Shown here: piece by piece, positions 1-10,596 of the stretch
Layout: every line of letters begins with the position of its first letter
Position numbering within the stretch: position 1 is the stretch's first letter
Source: Eimeria necatrix
Taxonomy: Eukaryota > Apicomplexa > Conoidasida > Eucoccidiorida > Eimeriidae
Length of the DNA stretch: 64,000 nt
Assembly: GCF_000499385.1 (NCBI RefSeq)
Contig: NW_013652052.1
Location: 112,501 to 176,500 of the forward strand
Direction of reading: 5' to 3'
The notes under the pieces: generated by a model
Told to the model about the DNA's origin: nothing
What the model saw: only the letters and a program-made list of their open reading frames with translations
Database searches by the model: none
Translations under genes and position numbers: made by a program

Positions 1-195
1 AGCAGCAGCACAAGGGGGAAGACTAAGAAAAAAATCCACTGACACGGACAGATAGTGATAATGAAAAAAATACAACAAGAGATAATTACCGAAGCTGCAG
101 CTGCAGCAGCAACAAAGAGAGAGACTGACAGGAAGAGCCAAGGGCGCAGCAGAAGGCCGTAAGACGAAAAGACAAGGGCGCTCAAAGGAGGGCTA

Positions 196-236
196 AGCTG
201 CTGCTCTGCTGCTGCTGCTGCTGCGCTGCTGCTGCT
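196..236. repeat. CTG/CAG trinucleotide tract in an intron
   Basis: GCTGCTGCTGCT-type repeat immediately upstream of the acceptor of the first visible amylase exon. It may serve as an odd polypyrimidine-like tract. It is typical of CAG-rich coccidian DNA. Confidence 0.7.
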
Positions 237-245
237 ACGCTGCAG

Positions 246-1141
246 GAGCCCAAGCTGGCTGTAACTTTCATCGAAAACCACGACACTGACCACCTTGACT
301 ACTGCCGCACTTTCTGCAACGGGGACTTAAATGGAGTTGTGAGTTTTGCTCCGCACTCCCCGATTCTGCAATTTAACTCTAAATCCTAGGCCCTAAACCC
401 TAAACCCAAAATGTAGCCACGGGCCCTAGAGCCGAAACCCTAAACCCTAGAGTGGTGCGTTTGAGCGCAGCTGCAAGGCTATGCCGTCATTCTTACGCAT
501 CCCGGAGTGCCTTGTATCTACTGGAACCACTACTCGGACTACGGCGACTACAGCAGGTGGGTGTCCTAAACCCTGACGCTAAACCCTAAACCCTACACGC
601 TAGACCCTAGGCAGCAAGCCATTAATCCTTGGATCATCCAATACAACTCCACCACTCTGGCTGTCGAGCAGACAAAAACTGCAAGAGCTCTGCGACGTCA
701 GAACTTCGATGGGCATCCACAGCACTAGCGGCATTTACATGGCCAGGTAAACACTAAATCCTAAACCCTAAACGCTAAACCCTAAACCCTCAGCCCAACG
801 GTCTAGATCCGAGAGTGTGCATCTACCCTGAGACCCCAAAAGGACGCCCTTGACTATTTTCTGCATCCAAATTCTGAATTTGTCCACTACTGTCGGCTCA
901 AAGAGTCGAAAGGCCTCTTTTTGGTGAGTTCTGTTTCTAAAAATATGAGTCTAAGTGCAGCTTTTTCGGTGTCAGGACTGAGCGCGGCTTGTACGCGGCC
1001 TACATTTCCCCCCGCGACCGCTGGTGCCACCCACACAACGCGCGGGTGGCGATGAAGATTGGCTGGGAGAACTGGCAGCCTGGTGGCGAGGGCTGGCGCA
1101 TAGCGACTTGTGGGCACAACTTTTGTGTGTGGACTCGCTAG
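246..1141 (+). CDS. Alpha-amylase (GH13), C-terminal exons, partial at left edge
   Basis: Hydrolyses alpha-1,4-glucan; in coccidia the likely substrate is the amylopectin store. Four exons fit in phase: 246-338, 471-556, 672-746 and 976-1141, ending at TAG. Exon 1 carries [14 protein letters not shown], the GH13 region around the transition-state Asp. Exon 2 carries [17 protein letters not shown], a near-diagnostic plant/protist amylase block. Exon 3 has [11 protein letters not shown], and the last exon ends in HNFCVWTR, matching the C-terminal beta domain of plant-type amylases. The 5' part, with the nucleophile Asp and the acid Glu, lies outside the window. All three introns contain telomere-like heptamers. 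The family call is firm; the acceptor of the first exon (after a CTG-rich stretch) is inferred. Established knowledge: Toxoplasma has an amylase acting on amylopectin. Confidence 0.85.
380..800. repeat. Telomere-like AAACCCT heptamers inside amylase introns
   Basis: Perfect and near-perfect CCCTAAA units occur in runs of two to five within three successive introns (339-470, 557-671, 747-975). Variants such as CCTAAAC and GCTAAAC interrupt the runs. Interspersed telomere-like heptamers are a known property of Eimeria genomes. Confidence 0.85.
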
Positions 1142-1747
1142 TGGGGCCACTAGTTCTTTTCACGGGTTTCGAATTCCCAAAAATGCAGCTTTTAGACACT
1201 TCTGTGCACAAGAGCTGCAGATGCAAGTGCATGCACCTCCTTGTGGCCGGTGAAAGGCGCAGAAACGCTTTTCATGTAGTGCAGAAGTGCAGCCTCCCGA
1301 TGTGTCTATGTGGCTTAGCGCCCTCACTGGTCTTTTTTCAATTTGTTTCTTCTTCTTTTTAAATCAAGCAAGTCAAGAGCCCTTCGAGGCCCTGTACTGC
1401 GCTTGTTCGGCATGCAAGTGCATGCACAGGTAGCTAAATGAATTTTTTGTTTGATACCCATTTGCCCATTGCCCCGTCTAGAGCCTAGGGCCTGGCCGAT
1501 TGGGCCGTGTAAAAAGAACCTTCATCCCTATGGGCCTGTAGAATCGAATTTTACATATTTATTTCGCCTCGCCAGGTGCTGCTGCCAAAAAAGAGGCTGT
1601 TGGTTCTCCTTGCTAATCGTAATCGCCGCGCCTCTGGCCGTACAACTTTCCAAGTTTTTTAAACTTCACGCGTCCCACTTGGGTTCCCGGAGAGCCCTGA
1701 ACTTCGTCTTTATTCGCAAAGGCTTAGAGTCCAGGCTCGGAGGACTA

Positions 1748-1771
1748 AGCCCCAAACCCTAAACCCTAAAC
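1748..1771. repeat. Telomere-like AAACCCT run, intergenic
   Basis: Short tandem run of CCCAAACCCTAAACCCTAAAC about 600 bp after the amylase stop codon, of the same kind as the intronic runs upstream. Confidence 0.8.
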
Positions 1772-4174
1772 GGGGAGATGGATATGCTGTCGAGGGGGCC
1801 GAAAAGCCGCAAGAAGAAGTCACCCGTCTTTCCAGGCTGCAGACACACTAAGCACCTCAGTCTCAGGAATGAAATTTTGTGCTTCCGCTGGGCCGCGTTT
1901 TTTGAATGCCGAGCTCTCATAGTCAACGCAAGAAATGTATGAATAGAAAAAAATAGTCATGGAGCTAGCTTTTGGTATTTGACATCACTATGTTCACACT
2001 TACAAGGATTCGTTAAGGCTCATCAGAAAAGTGTTTTCGATTATGCATCATCTCGTAAACTTGTAAGTACTCATTCAGATCATTCAGAGCTCAGAGCCAC
2101 AGATTACAGTACCTTCCAAGTTGCAGGCATCACGAGATACTCCGCAGTTTCCTCCGGCGAAGTTGCAAAGGTAAATGACAAAGAGACTTTGTTGTCGAGC
2201 TGCAATAGCAGCAGAACAGCGGACGCACCCCTAACCTAGTTTATGTGTTGTAGGCCATACTTATTGCAGCCCCTGTGTGCACGAAAGCAAGCTATAGAGT
2301 CTTGAGCTTGGAGTTTAGGATTATATTCAAAGGCCACTGACCACGAAGTCTGACTGTTGCACCAAGTCTTCCGCACAAACGTTTCGCCCCCGGAAAATGT
2401 AAAGGCACATCATGCAGCCCGCCACGTCCTGCAAAGAAATGCCAAAACCCTAAACTGCAGTCCTAGACTCGGAGCATTCAGAGCTCCAACAAAGTTTCCC
2501 TGTGTCCAGGCCGCAGAGCCTGCTCGATAACCTACGTGGCTGAAGTTTAGGGTTTATACTTTGGAAAGTACAAAGCAGAGCTTAGAGTTTGGCTTTTGAG
2601 GCGCTAACCTGCTCTTTCTGTTTTGTCCAACAGTCTTCGTGCCTGGCCAAGGTCAGTTCCACTTGGACTGTCTTTTTAACTTCAACGAGATACAAAGGAT
2701 TTGCTGCCCACCCTTTCAGACTTCTCTTAGTGACAAGCTGGTATGATTGCGCGGCCCCGCTTTCGCTTCGAGGAGCTGCAGAAGCACGCAAATCTTACAG
2801 CGGCTAAACAATCAACCCTGAACAGATGCGGTCGTGGAGTCGAGGGGACACACGTGACTCAAAATATTTCACATATGCAATATTTGACAGTGTGTTTCAT
2901 ATTTAACATCTATGCAAAGTGCGTACGCATGTAGAAGGTCCCATATCCACTAATTTACTCCTAGGGACACCCGACGGCGCAGCCTCGGCACCTCCACTGC
3001 TGAATTTAGAGGTGAAACCCTTACTTGGCTCTCTGTGAGGACTTTCCAGCTTCGCAGGAAAATTGTGGCTGCCTCCCGCTGTCTCGGGGTCCCAGCGGCC
3101 CACGAGTGTCAAGTGGTTGTTTGCTTCCAGTGCCTCAGCCTTCTGCAATTCGAGTCAGAAAGAACACAGCATTTGCAGTTCAGGATATGCGTTTTAGGCT
3201 CGGATCTGCAATTGCTGCAATAAAGCCATGAAGCCTTTATTCAGAGCTTTGGGGAAGCAATTGGCTGTTTCACCGCGACCAGCTCGCAGACTAAAGCCAA
3301 ACCTGCAAATTCTAATCCCTGGCCATTTAGTCTGAAAGCACAAGGCTTAGTGCTTATAGTCTAAAACTTTAAAGTTAGAACTAATGAAGCTTTAATTAGG
3401 AATGAGAGCTGAATGTCAATGGGCACTTACCTCGAGCGGCAAATCGCTGAAAATGTGCAGCACGAACGCTCCCATAGAGTCGGCGGTCTCTAGACATGGG
3501 GAAATAATGAGTGGCCCCTGTGACACTCCCGGGAAATGAGAAGCACTTTTCAAATCATTAGCCGCATAATGCTAAAGTGACTTTAAAATGTAGGATCCCC
3601 AGACTCTACGCTGCTAGCCTAGGCTCCAGCTCACGGCTCCCCGTAAGACTGTCAGCTTCACAGAGCACTTGTCTTCTCCAAAAACTTCAACAAACCACTC
3701 GTCGGGCTCCACCTGCGCATGCAGAGTCCGAAGAAACGAAGTGGCTTTCGCGGCTACTTAAAGTTGGAGGCAAAGAGCTCTCGGGTATAAACGAAAGCTT
3801 AGGGCGCTGCGAAAGTTGCTCACTGTCAGTTTGCGGAGAAGTTTTGGCGGCGGTTCTGGCGGCTTCGTGCCGAGCCAGTTGGATCTGGAACCACAGAAAT
3901 ACATCTTGAGACAACTGGAACTAGTATAAACTTTTGCCCGCTTAAATCTGCTGCAGTCTCGCGTGTCAGCTGGCTGAAAATCCCACAGCCCTTGGACGGA
4001 AACTGCAGCGGAGAGAATACGCGTGGTCCTAAGAGGAATTGGCAATTAATGTTTTAGGGTTTATTTTTTGAAAACCCCGGTTACTCGGTCGGTTGGCGGG
4101 CGGAAGAGGAAAGGATCTTCTCCACATCGTTTGCATCCTTGCCGTCTCTCAGCAGCGCAGCTACAAGCCCCACC

Positions 4175-4252
4175 TGCAGCAGCAACAGGAACAGCAGCAA
4201 CGAGAACAGCAGCAGAAACAGCAGCAGAAACAGCAGCAGCTGCTGCAGCAAC
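4175..4252. repeat. CAG/CAA tract
   Basis: Imperfect CAG/CAA/GAA triplets. They encode poly-Gln in one plus frame (4093-4326), poly-Ala/Thr in another, and a Leu-rich stretch on the minus strand. No conserved domain flanks them, so coding status is undecided. Confidence 0.75.
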
Positions 4253-4720
4253 CGAAAGATGAAGGCTTTTCTCGTCAAAACGACGCAGACAGTGCACAAC
4301 AGCAAAGTTTTCGGCTGTCCGCTTAGGCAGCAAATTATTTGGCTAGCAAACTTGCTCGCAGCTAGCGGGAGAGCAGTCTCTCTAGAAAAAGAAGTCCCGA
4401 GCTGCCAATGTGGCAAGGAGGAAAAGCGTTCGATTTTAAAGAGAAAGTGCTTCTCACGCGTATTGGAGCTTCGTTCTTTCTTCTGGATTTCTGCCTTGAG
4501 ACAAGGATGCAAATGGTGGTTTCAGGAAACCTGATTGAAAATGACAGCTGTTGATTAAATGGCTTCTCGAGGCCTTCTCTAGAAATCCCTAGAGTGTAAG
4601 CCACAGCTTTCGTTAATGTGTATGCAGATTAATCATCTCTCAAAATCCGCCATCTACAAGGCGACACATGGCGGAGGGCTCATGTGAACTTAACTGGACA
4701 GCGCTCTGAAGCCAGGTAAC

Positions 4721-4796
4721 CGGCTGGCTGGCTGGCCGGTAGTTGAACAGCTAGCTAGCCTGCTAGCTAGCTTGTTGCTTGTGTGACTAGCTAGTG
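4721..4796. repeat. GGCT / CTAG low-complexity repeat
   Basis: Tandem GGCT units followed by clustered GCTAGCTAG palindromic units. No gene is associated. Confidence 0.6.
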
Positions 4797-5824
4797 TGGA
4801 CTGTTTCTGAGAAGCCTCACGCTGGGTTTGCGCAGATCGCATACTGCGGGTTCGTCGGCCACCTGGAATTGAAGACGTGGCGGCGGTGAGGGCCGAGGGT
4901 CAACAGCCGCCCTCCTGCAGCCTCGCAAAGCAAATCAAGCGTATGCAGCAGAAATAATTTTAAGGCAGCAGTAGCCGCCTCACGGCCACCAAGCCGTAGA
5001 CAGGAGGCTCAAGAGGCTTCGAGCCTCTCAAGGGCTGACTCTCTGCTGCCTCTCGAGATTCAGCAGAGTGACTTGCAGCTATTAGATGATCACAACCCAC
5101 CAGCAGTGCCGCGTGTCCAGACACCCGAAAACTCGTAATGCTGCGGCGGAGGGAGCCGCTCGACGCGCACCTGCGTGCACACATGAAGCAACAGCCCACC
5201 GGTAGCTGAGGCAATAATACACCTAAGCCGCCTTTCTTTTTCTGCCTCCGTTTCCCAGAAATCAGCGGTAGGAGATGCAAGCAGCGAGAAAAGCCTGTTG
5301 TCGCAATTGAGACGTAGCTATTGTAGTCAAGGGGTGGAGGGCTGGCTCCTGGCGTACAGGTTTTGAGCTAAATGTGCGGAAGATGAAGTCGTTCGGTCGG
5401 AGGTTTGGGCTGTCGGATGCCACATTTTGGTAGCAGACGACTAGCAGGCGGCGCGTGTTCTTGATGGGGGTCTTCCGGGGCCCCCCCTTGTTGAAGAACC
5501 CGAGCCGGAGGCAGCTGTTTCTCCAGGGGCCCTTTGCCTCGGGGGCCCCAACTAGCACTCCAGGCAAGCAGCTAGCTAAGCAGCAACCACCGCCTTTCCA
5601 GGGCTGCTCACACGCCGGCCGCTCGCCCTCTAGTACTGCTTGAGATATGCCCAACAACTTTGAGTCCGAATAAGACCATATGCGGCGGTGGTCCTGCAGA
5701 AACCCCAAATTTCAGGCCCCAAGTTTTGAGACCCTCCAAAGCTAAGTCTGGGCTTGGTGCTGCATGCATGGAGTGTGTGCTGAACTCGAAGCGAGCGGCC
5801 ACAGTTAACTGCTGCATAAGTCAC

Positions 5825-8800
5825 CCGAGCTTTGAAGACCGCCATGCTGATAGGGGCCACATCGAGGTTGCTGTTCTGCGTTATGGAAATGAGCATGTCT
5901 AGCTGAGGCTGCTGCTCCTGCGGCTGCTGAGGCCGTGGCGGCTCTTGTCTTGAACCGGTCTCTTGCTGCTGCTGCTGCCGCTTGTCATCATCGTAATTAC
6001 CGCCAGCAGCAGCACCCGCTGCAGCAGCAGCGTCCGGGGGGGCAACGGAAATCAAAAACATTGGAGCGTTTACCCACGCTGTGTCAAACCCGTCACCTCC
6101 GGGCTCGTAGCGGACGAAGGCCGAGGGCCGGCTCACTGCAGTGTACATAAGGCCTCGCAGCGTGGCCATGCTGCCACGTGGAGTTCCTACAGTTGTTCTT
6201 GCTGCTGCTGTGCCTGCTGCTGCGCTAAACGACTCTGCGGCCGCTGGAGGCCGTGATGTAACTTGGGCGATGCTCCCAGAAGCAGCAGCCGCAGCCACGA
6301 GGGTACCGGAAATAGTAGCGGCAGCAGCTCGTGAAGAACCGAAGGGGCCAATGCCGCTGCTTCCTCCCGCCGCAGGTGTTGCACAAGCAGCTCCTAGCAA
6401 CTGAATGCCCCACGTCTGGCACGAACCCCCCGTTGAGGGCCTCCTTATGGTGTCGCGGAATTCTCTGCCGTTGCTGTTACTGCTGCTGTTCTTGTCAGTG
6501 TTGCATTGCCGCGGGCTCTGCTGCGGTGTCATTGCTGGCCTGAAGGCTGCGGTGGCAGCCCCACTGCATCGACTCCATTCACGAGGCAACCCACAAAGTG
6601 ACAAGTCTCTCCAGCTGTCTTCGTGTGTTGTCACATATATTTCGGAGCCCCCGCGGTAGCGCCACACCTCGCTCGTACCTTTGGTTTGCGTAGACGATTC
6701 GTTGCAGCTGCAGCAAGCACCGCAAACCCGAAACGTGAAAAATAGAGTTTAGAGCTCATGCACTATAGAGCCAAAAGTAGACAGCATAAACTCAAGAGCT
6801 CACGCACTCTTGTCCTCAGAACAGATAGCAACAGCCACTTTCGCCTTGTCCAGGTTCTTCTCAGCTCACATATCTGCCTTCGCAGCCTCTGCACTTGGAT
6901 CTCCTGCTGCATGTGACGCTGCTGCTGTTTGGCTCTCAGAGGCAGCAGCATCCACAGGCGAAGCTTCTTCGTGCGGGCCCAGTAGCTGCTGCTGTGGATA
7001 CCTGTGTTCAGGGGCCAAATTGTGGCAGAAGAAAACATCCGTAAAAACTTCTAGGAATGACTCGAATTTCATCCAAAAGGAAGCTGGAGTGTCTCCAAAC
7101 TTGTAATTTAGTCTTTCCTTTAAGTCTGCAAAAATTAAAAACAGTCCAAAAGACAACGGCCTCACCCTGCAGCGGATTTCGCCACCGCAACGGACGTGTA
7201 GAGCAGTATGTTCAGTGCCTCATTCTGCAGAAGAAGCAGAAACTGCGCTGCTGTAGTGAATGCTCCTGTGAGTCATTGCTGTCCCCGGCAGCCCAGCACA
7301 TGCAACAATACAATGCAGCAGGATCTGCCTTTATATGGGATACCACATACACTTAATCATCATTCGGACCTGGATATTGGGTCCAAGAACGATGATAGTC
7401 TGAAAATTCCCCTCTCCATGTTGGAACTTTCCAAGGATTGTGGAGGCGTAGCAGCCGCAGATTATCCACCTAACAAGCCAGGCCGCATGCCAAGTGGGGC
7501 TCCGCGAATGCGGCTTATTGCTTAAGTTTTATTGTTCATATGAAGCTCTCGTCACTTGAATCTTGCTGCACCACCTTAGATGCGCTTCTGCTGTCACTGG
7601 ACTGGATTAAAAGGCCAAAGAGGAAAATGATACGTAGCCAATAGCGTTTTGGGAGCCGTTAGGAAATTAAATATGCGTACTCTAACAACATCAATGATGG
7701 TGTAGTGCCGATCTGGCAAGATGTTGTCCTTTTCTACGTCTGCTCCGCGAGCCACGCACGTCAGGAAGCAGTTGCCGAGAGAAAAAGCCCTACGTCCAGC
7801 AAGAACAGAACCGGCCACTGCAATTGCACGCTTTGATTCATTTGCACATAGCTACGCCTGCATACGCAAATGTATATATTCTCTGTATGGAAACTGGGAG
7901 CCAATGCCTCCGGTTCGGGTATTTTTCAACAGCCACAGCCATGAAGAGCTTGGAGCGTAAAAGGGGCCGTGGAATGGCTGCCTCACTTTCGAATCTTGGC
8001 CCAGATGACGGAAGCGTCAAAGCACTTGACCTCTATCTCTTCAACTGAACAGTAAGAGGGCAGCAAAAGAGATGTCTGACACTCTAGGGACTGAGCTTCT
8101 TGCAATTAGTTGGCTTCCATAGCGCCCAGTATAGATATTGTATACGTGCATGCATGATATACATGCATACGTATATATGTAGATACGAAGGATAAGTTGC
8201 TGTTTCTATACGAAACTGCCCTGGTCATAATGAGCCAAATTTAGTAACGGATACTGTTAGCACTAGAAAATTAAAGTGTTTACAAGTTGTATAGGATCCT
8301 CTGCTTGTGAAGTTAAATTGTTCTTTTCGCAAGTAAGTGAAGACGAAACTTGCTTTTTCCTATCTGCTTTTCGACTTATTTCTTTCAAGAGAGTTGTTTC
8401 ACACAACGTAAAAGTTTATTCTAAATTTGTGGCCGCAACTGCAGTTGCGAAAGCGGAACTGGAACTCAATTTTATATTTTTTGCCTGCGGCTAAAGATCA
8501 GGGGCAGCACATTAACCGACCGGCGCCTCCTGTCAGGTCCACAGCAATGTCTCGGAATGCCCTGAGACCCCACAGCGCAGCGGAGAACGAAAATTAGCAT
8601 TTAGAGAGTTTCGGGACTTTAATATGGCTCGAACGAAGTTTGGAATGCTGACCCTACCTCTGTGCCACAGCCTCATAAGACCCGAGAAATTTGGCGTAAG
8701 CTTTTTCCAAAAGAGGCAGCCACACTTCCTCAAACGCGTGACAGTGAGTGAAGCTGCACATAAAACGCTAATCCAGAAGGCTCATTGGGTCAGCGGCAGC

Positions 8801-10596
8801 TTCATGATGGGCCACGACGTTAATTTCAGGCTAAAGTTCAGCACCAACGAGGCCTTCGCAGAGGTAATGGCGACCAAGAGCGACTTTGACTAAGCAAATT
8901 GTATCAACGCGTCGACCCCAGCGTGCTTCACCGGGGTTCAACTGTTGACCAGCACCTAGTGAGTTCGTCTCCTCGCACACTGAAATGCTACAATAGTATC
9001 TACACTCGTGCCAAGAATCTCAGTCCCAATAATGCCAAAAATGTCATCTGCTTTGCTTCCTCCGCAATGAGGAAGGTTGGCACAACTTGCTGGCTGGTAA
9101 GGTGCTGGCACAGCACAATGGCTTCGAAGGAGCTCTATCAGCATATTGAGAAGCCCCCCGTCAGCACATTCGGAAGCGGTGATGATGTAAACATGCAGTG
9201 TCGTTGGAAAGTGGCTTGTTGTTTTGTATCCTTCCTTTCAAATAGACTAATACAGGCACTGCACAGCCGGGGCAGCTCTAACTTTGCCTAAAGCGCTGAA
9301 AGCAAAGGCCTACGCAAATTCTATGGGAGGGTTGCATGAGACTGTTTGAGCCTCTGTAGCCTCCAGAATGTTCCTTTCGCTTCGCTTGTTTTTCTGTTTG
9401 GCAATACTTGTATGCGAGCTGAAGGAAAGTGGAGCAGCCGTATCATCTGTACCCTCCACTCCTGCAGCAGAGCCACCAGCAACGTTCCCGTCTGGATCCC
9501 GAGCCGATGTTGTGGAAACCGTTTCTTTCCTGGTGCCACTCCGAGACCTCCTTGTTTCGGAGCTGCCAACTCTACTAGAGCAGCGGGACCTTCTGCTGTG
9601 TTCCTTTGGCTGCTGTGCAACGCGGCACGGTAGCCGAGTGTCAATAGACACCACTTCTCTCTCCCCCGACCGGAAGAAAGCAACACGGAAAACACCCCTC
9701 CTAAGGCAGCAATAAAGTATAGATAGAGCGGATGTATACTTAAGCGCTCTTAGGCCTTGTCCACCGCTCAATTATTTTTCAACTCGTCGGCACTTTGGCA
9801 CTTCATGGAGCCACTGCCTCCCCCAAGTGCAGCTTCGCGACTGTGCTAGCCCTGACTTGGTGCGATGAAGCCGAGTACGGTACTTACCTCCAGTGTTCGG
9901 GATGCAACAGAGCATCTCTTATTGCTGGCGGGTTCGAGGCGGCGAGGCCACTTGCGACAGCCGCGAACGCGTGGGATGCAAGGAGGCCGTAGGCTACAGT
10001 TGAAGCAATCCTGGTGCTGCTAAACAAAATCGCAGTCTTTTCTGTCTGCTGCTGTATCTGCTGGTCTTGTGGCTGCTGTTGCTGCTGAGGGCGCGAAGCT
10101 CGGTGGGCCTTTAACTGCTGCTGCTGAATGCGTTGGACAATTTCGTTAGGCCGCAGCCACAGTAGCCCGTTCACGACCATTAAGCTCCCACGGTCACCCT
10201 CCTAAACACAAGGGGAGTACAATGCACGCATGGACCTCAGGTTCAAACGCGGTAAACACTCCTTCTTCATCTTTAGTACATTTGTCAGGCGTGCCACTGC
10301 AGCCCCTAGTTGCTGCAAAAACACACATTTAGCTCGACTGGTCGATCAGACTGAACATTAGGGAACTCGTGATCAACAAATAGATCGTCCTTTTCACGGT
10401 TCCCCCACTGCTGCTGTAGCGCAGTGGAGGCAGAGGCAGAAATCGAAGCCATGCCATCATGCCGGTGAAGCGCGTGCAGCTCTCCATGTGGCTCATCTAA
10501 CAGCAACTGCTGGTGTTGACTAGTTGACGGGTCAGTTGTATTGCCACCGAGCGGCCTCGACTGGGAGGCGTTCGGCGATGCCGTGCCTGGATGCAT
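5825..10596 (-). CDS. Calpain-family (C2) protein with Ser at the catalytic Cys position
   Basis: Multi-exon on the minus strand. Supported exons: 10596-10327 (ATG; VDHEFPNV), 10201-9888 (LWLRPNEI, then LLASHAFAAVAS), 9700 to about 9320 (GVFRVAFFRSGE, SIDTRLP), 8753-8658 (EEVWLPLLEKAYAKFLGSYE), 8561 to about 8517 (AFRDIAVDLTGG), 7851-7681 (LPDRHYTIIDV), 7469-7370 (RLLRLHNPW, TWRGEFSD), 7125-6870 (SFWMKFESFLEVFTDV), and about 6667-5825 with a domain-III-like part (WVNAPMFLISV, MLISITQNS). Block order matches the calpain protease core plus a C2L domain. The His (RHY) and Asn (HNPW) of the triad are present. The GDCW block aligns with LASH, giving Ser for Cys, so peptidase activity is doubtful. 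Poly-Gln and poly-Ala tracts interrupt exons 2, 8 and 9. Exon borders near 9320 and 8517 and the 3' end are unresolved. Confidence 0.8.

Larger units (their letters stand above)
1142..5824. other. Gene-poor stretch with telomere-like and low-complexity repeats
   Basis: I recognise no conserved protein on either strand between the amylase stop and the last supported calpain exon. It holds further CCCTAAA runs (for example about 1748-1771), a CAG tract at 4175-4252 and CTAG/GGCT low complexity near 4721-4796. The minus strand at 5262-5708 is open and could carry C-terminal calpain exons, but I could not join it in phase. Confidence 0.5.

Noticed and set aside
4081..4512. Minus-strand Leu-rich ORF that could look like a membrane protein
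   Set aside because: The Leu run is the antisense reading of the CAG tract at 4175-4252; no other support.
7165..7200. Minus-strand RWRNPLQ, first taken for the calpain Asn block (RNPWG)
   Set aside because: An in-frame stop lies just upstream with no acceptor between. The true block RLLRLHNPW is in exon 7469-7370 and joins the next exon in phase.
8624..8893. Plus-strand ORF of 89 codons with protein-like look
   Set aside because: The minus strand here encodes the calpain block EEVWLPLLEKAYAKFLGSYE in phase with a clear acceptor and donor, so the plus ORF is a shadow.
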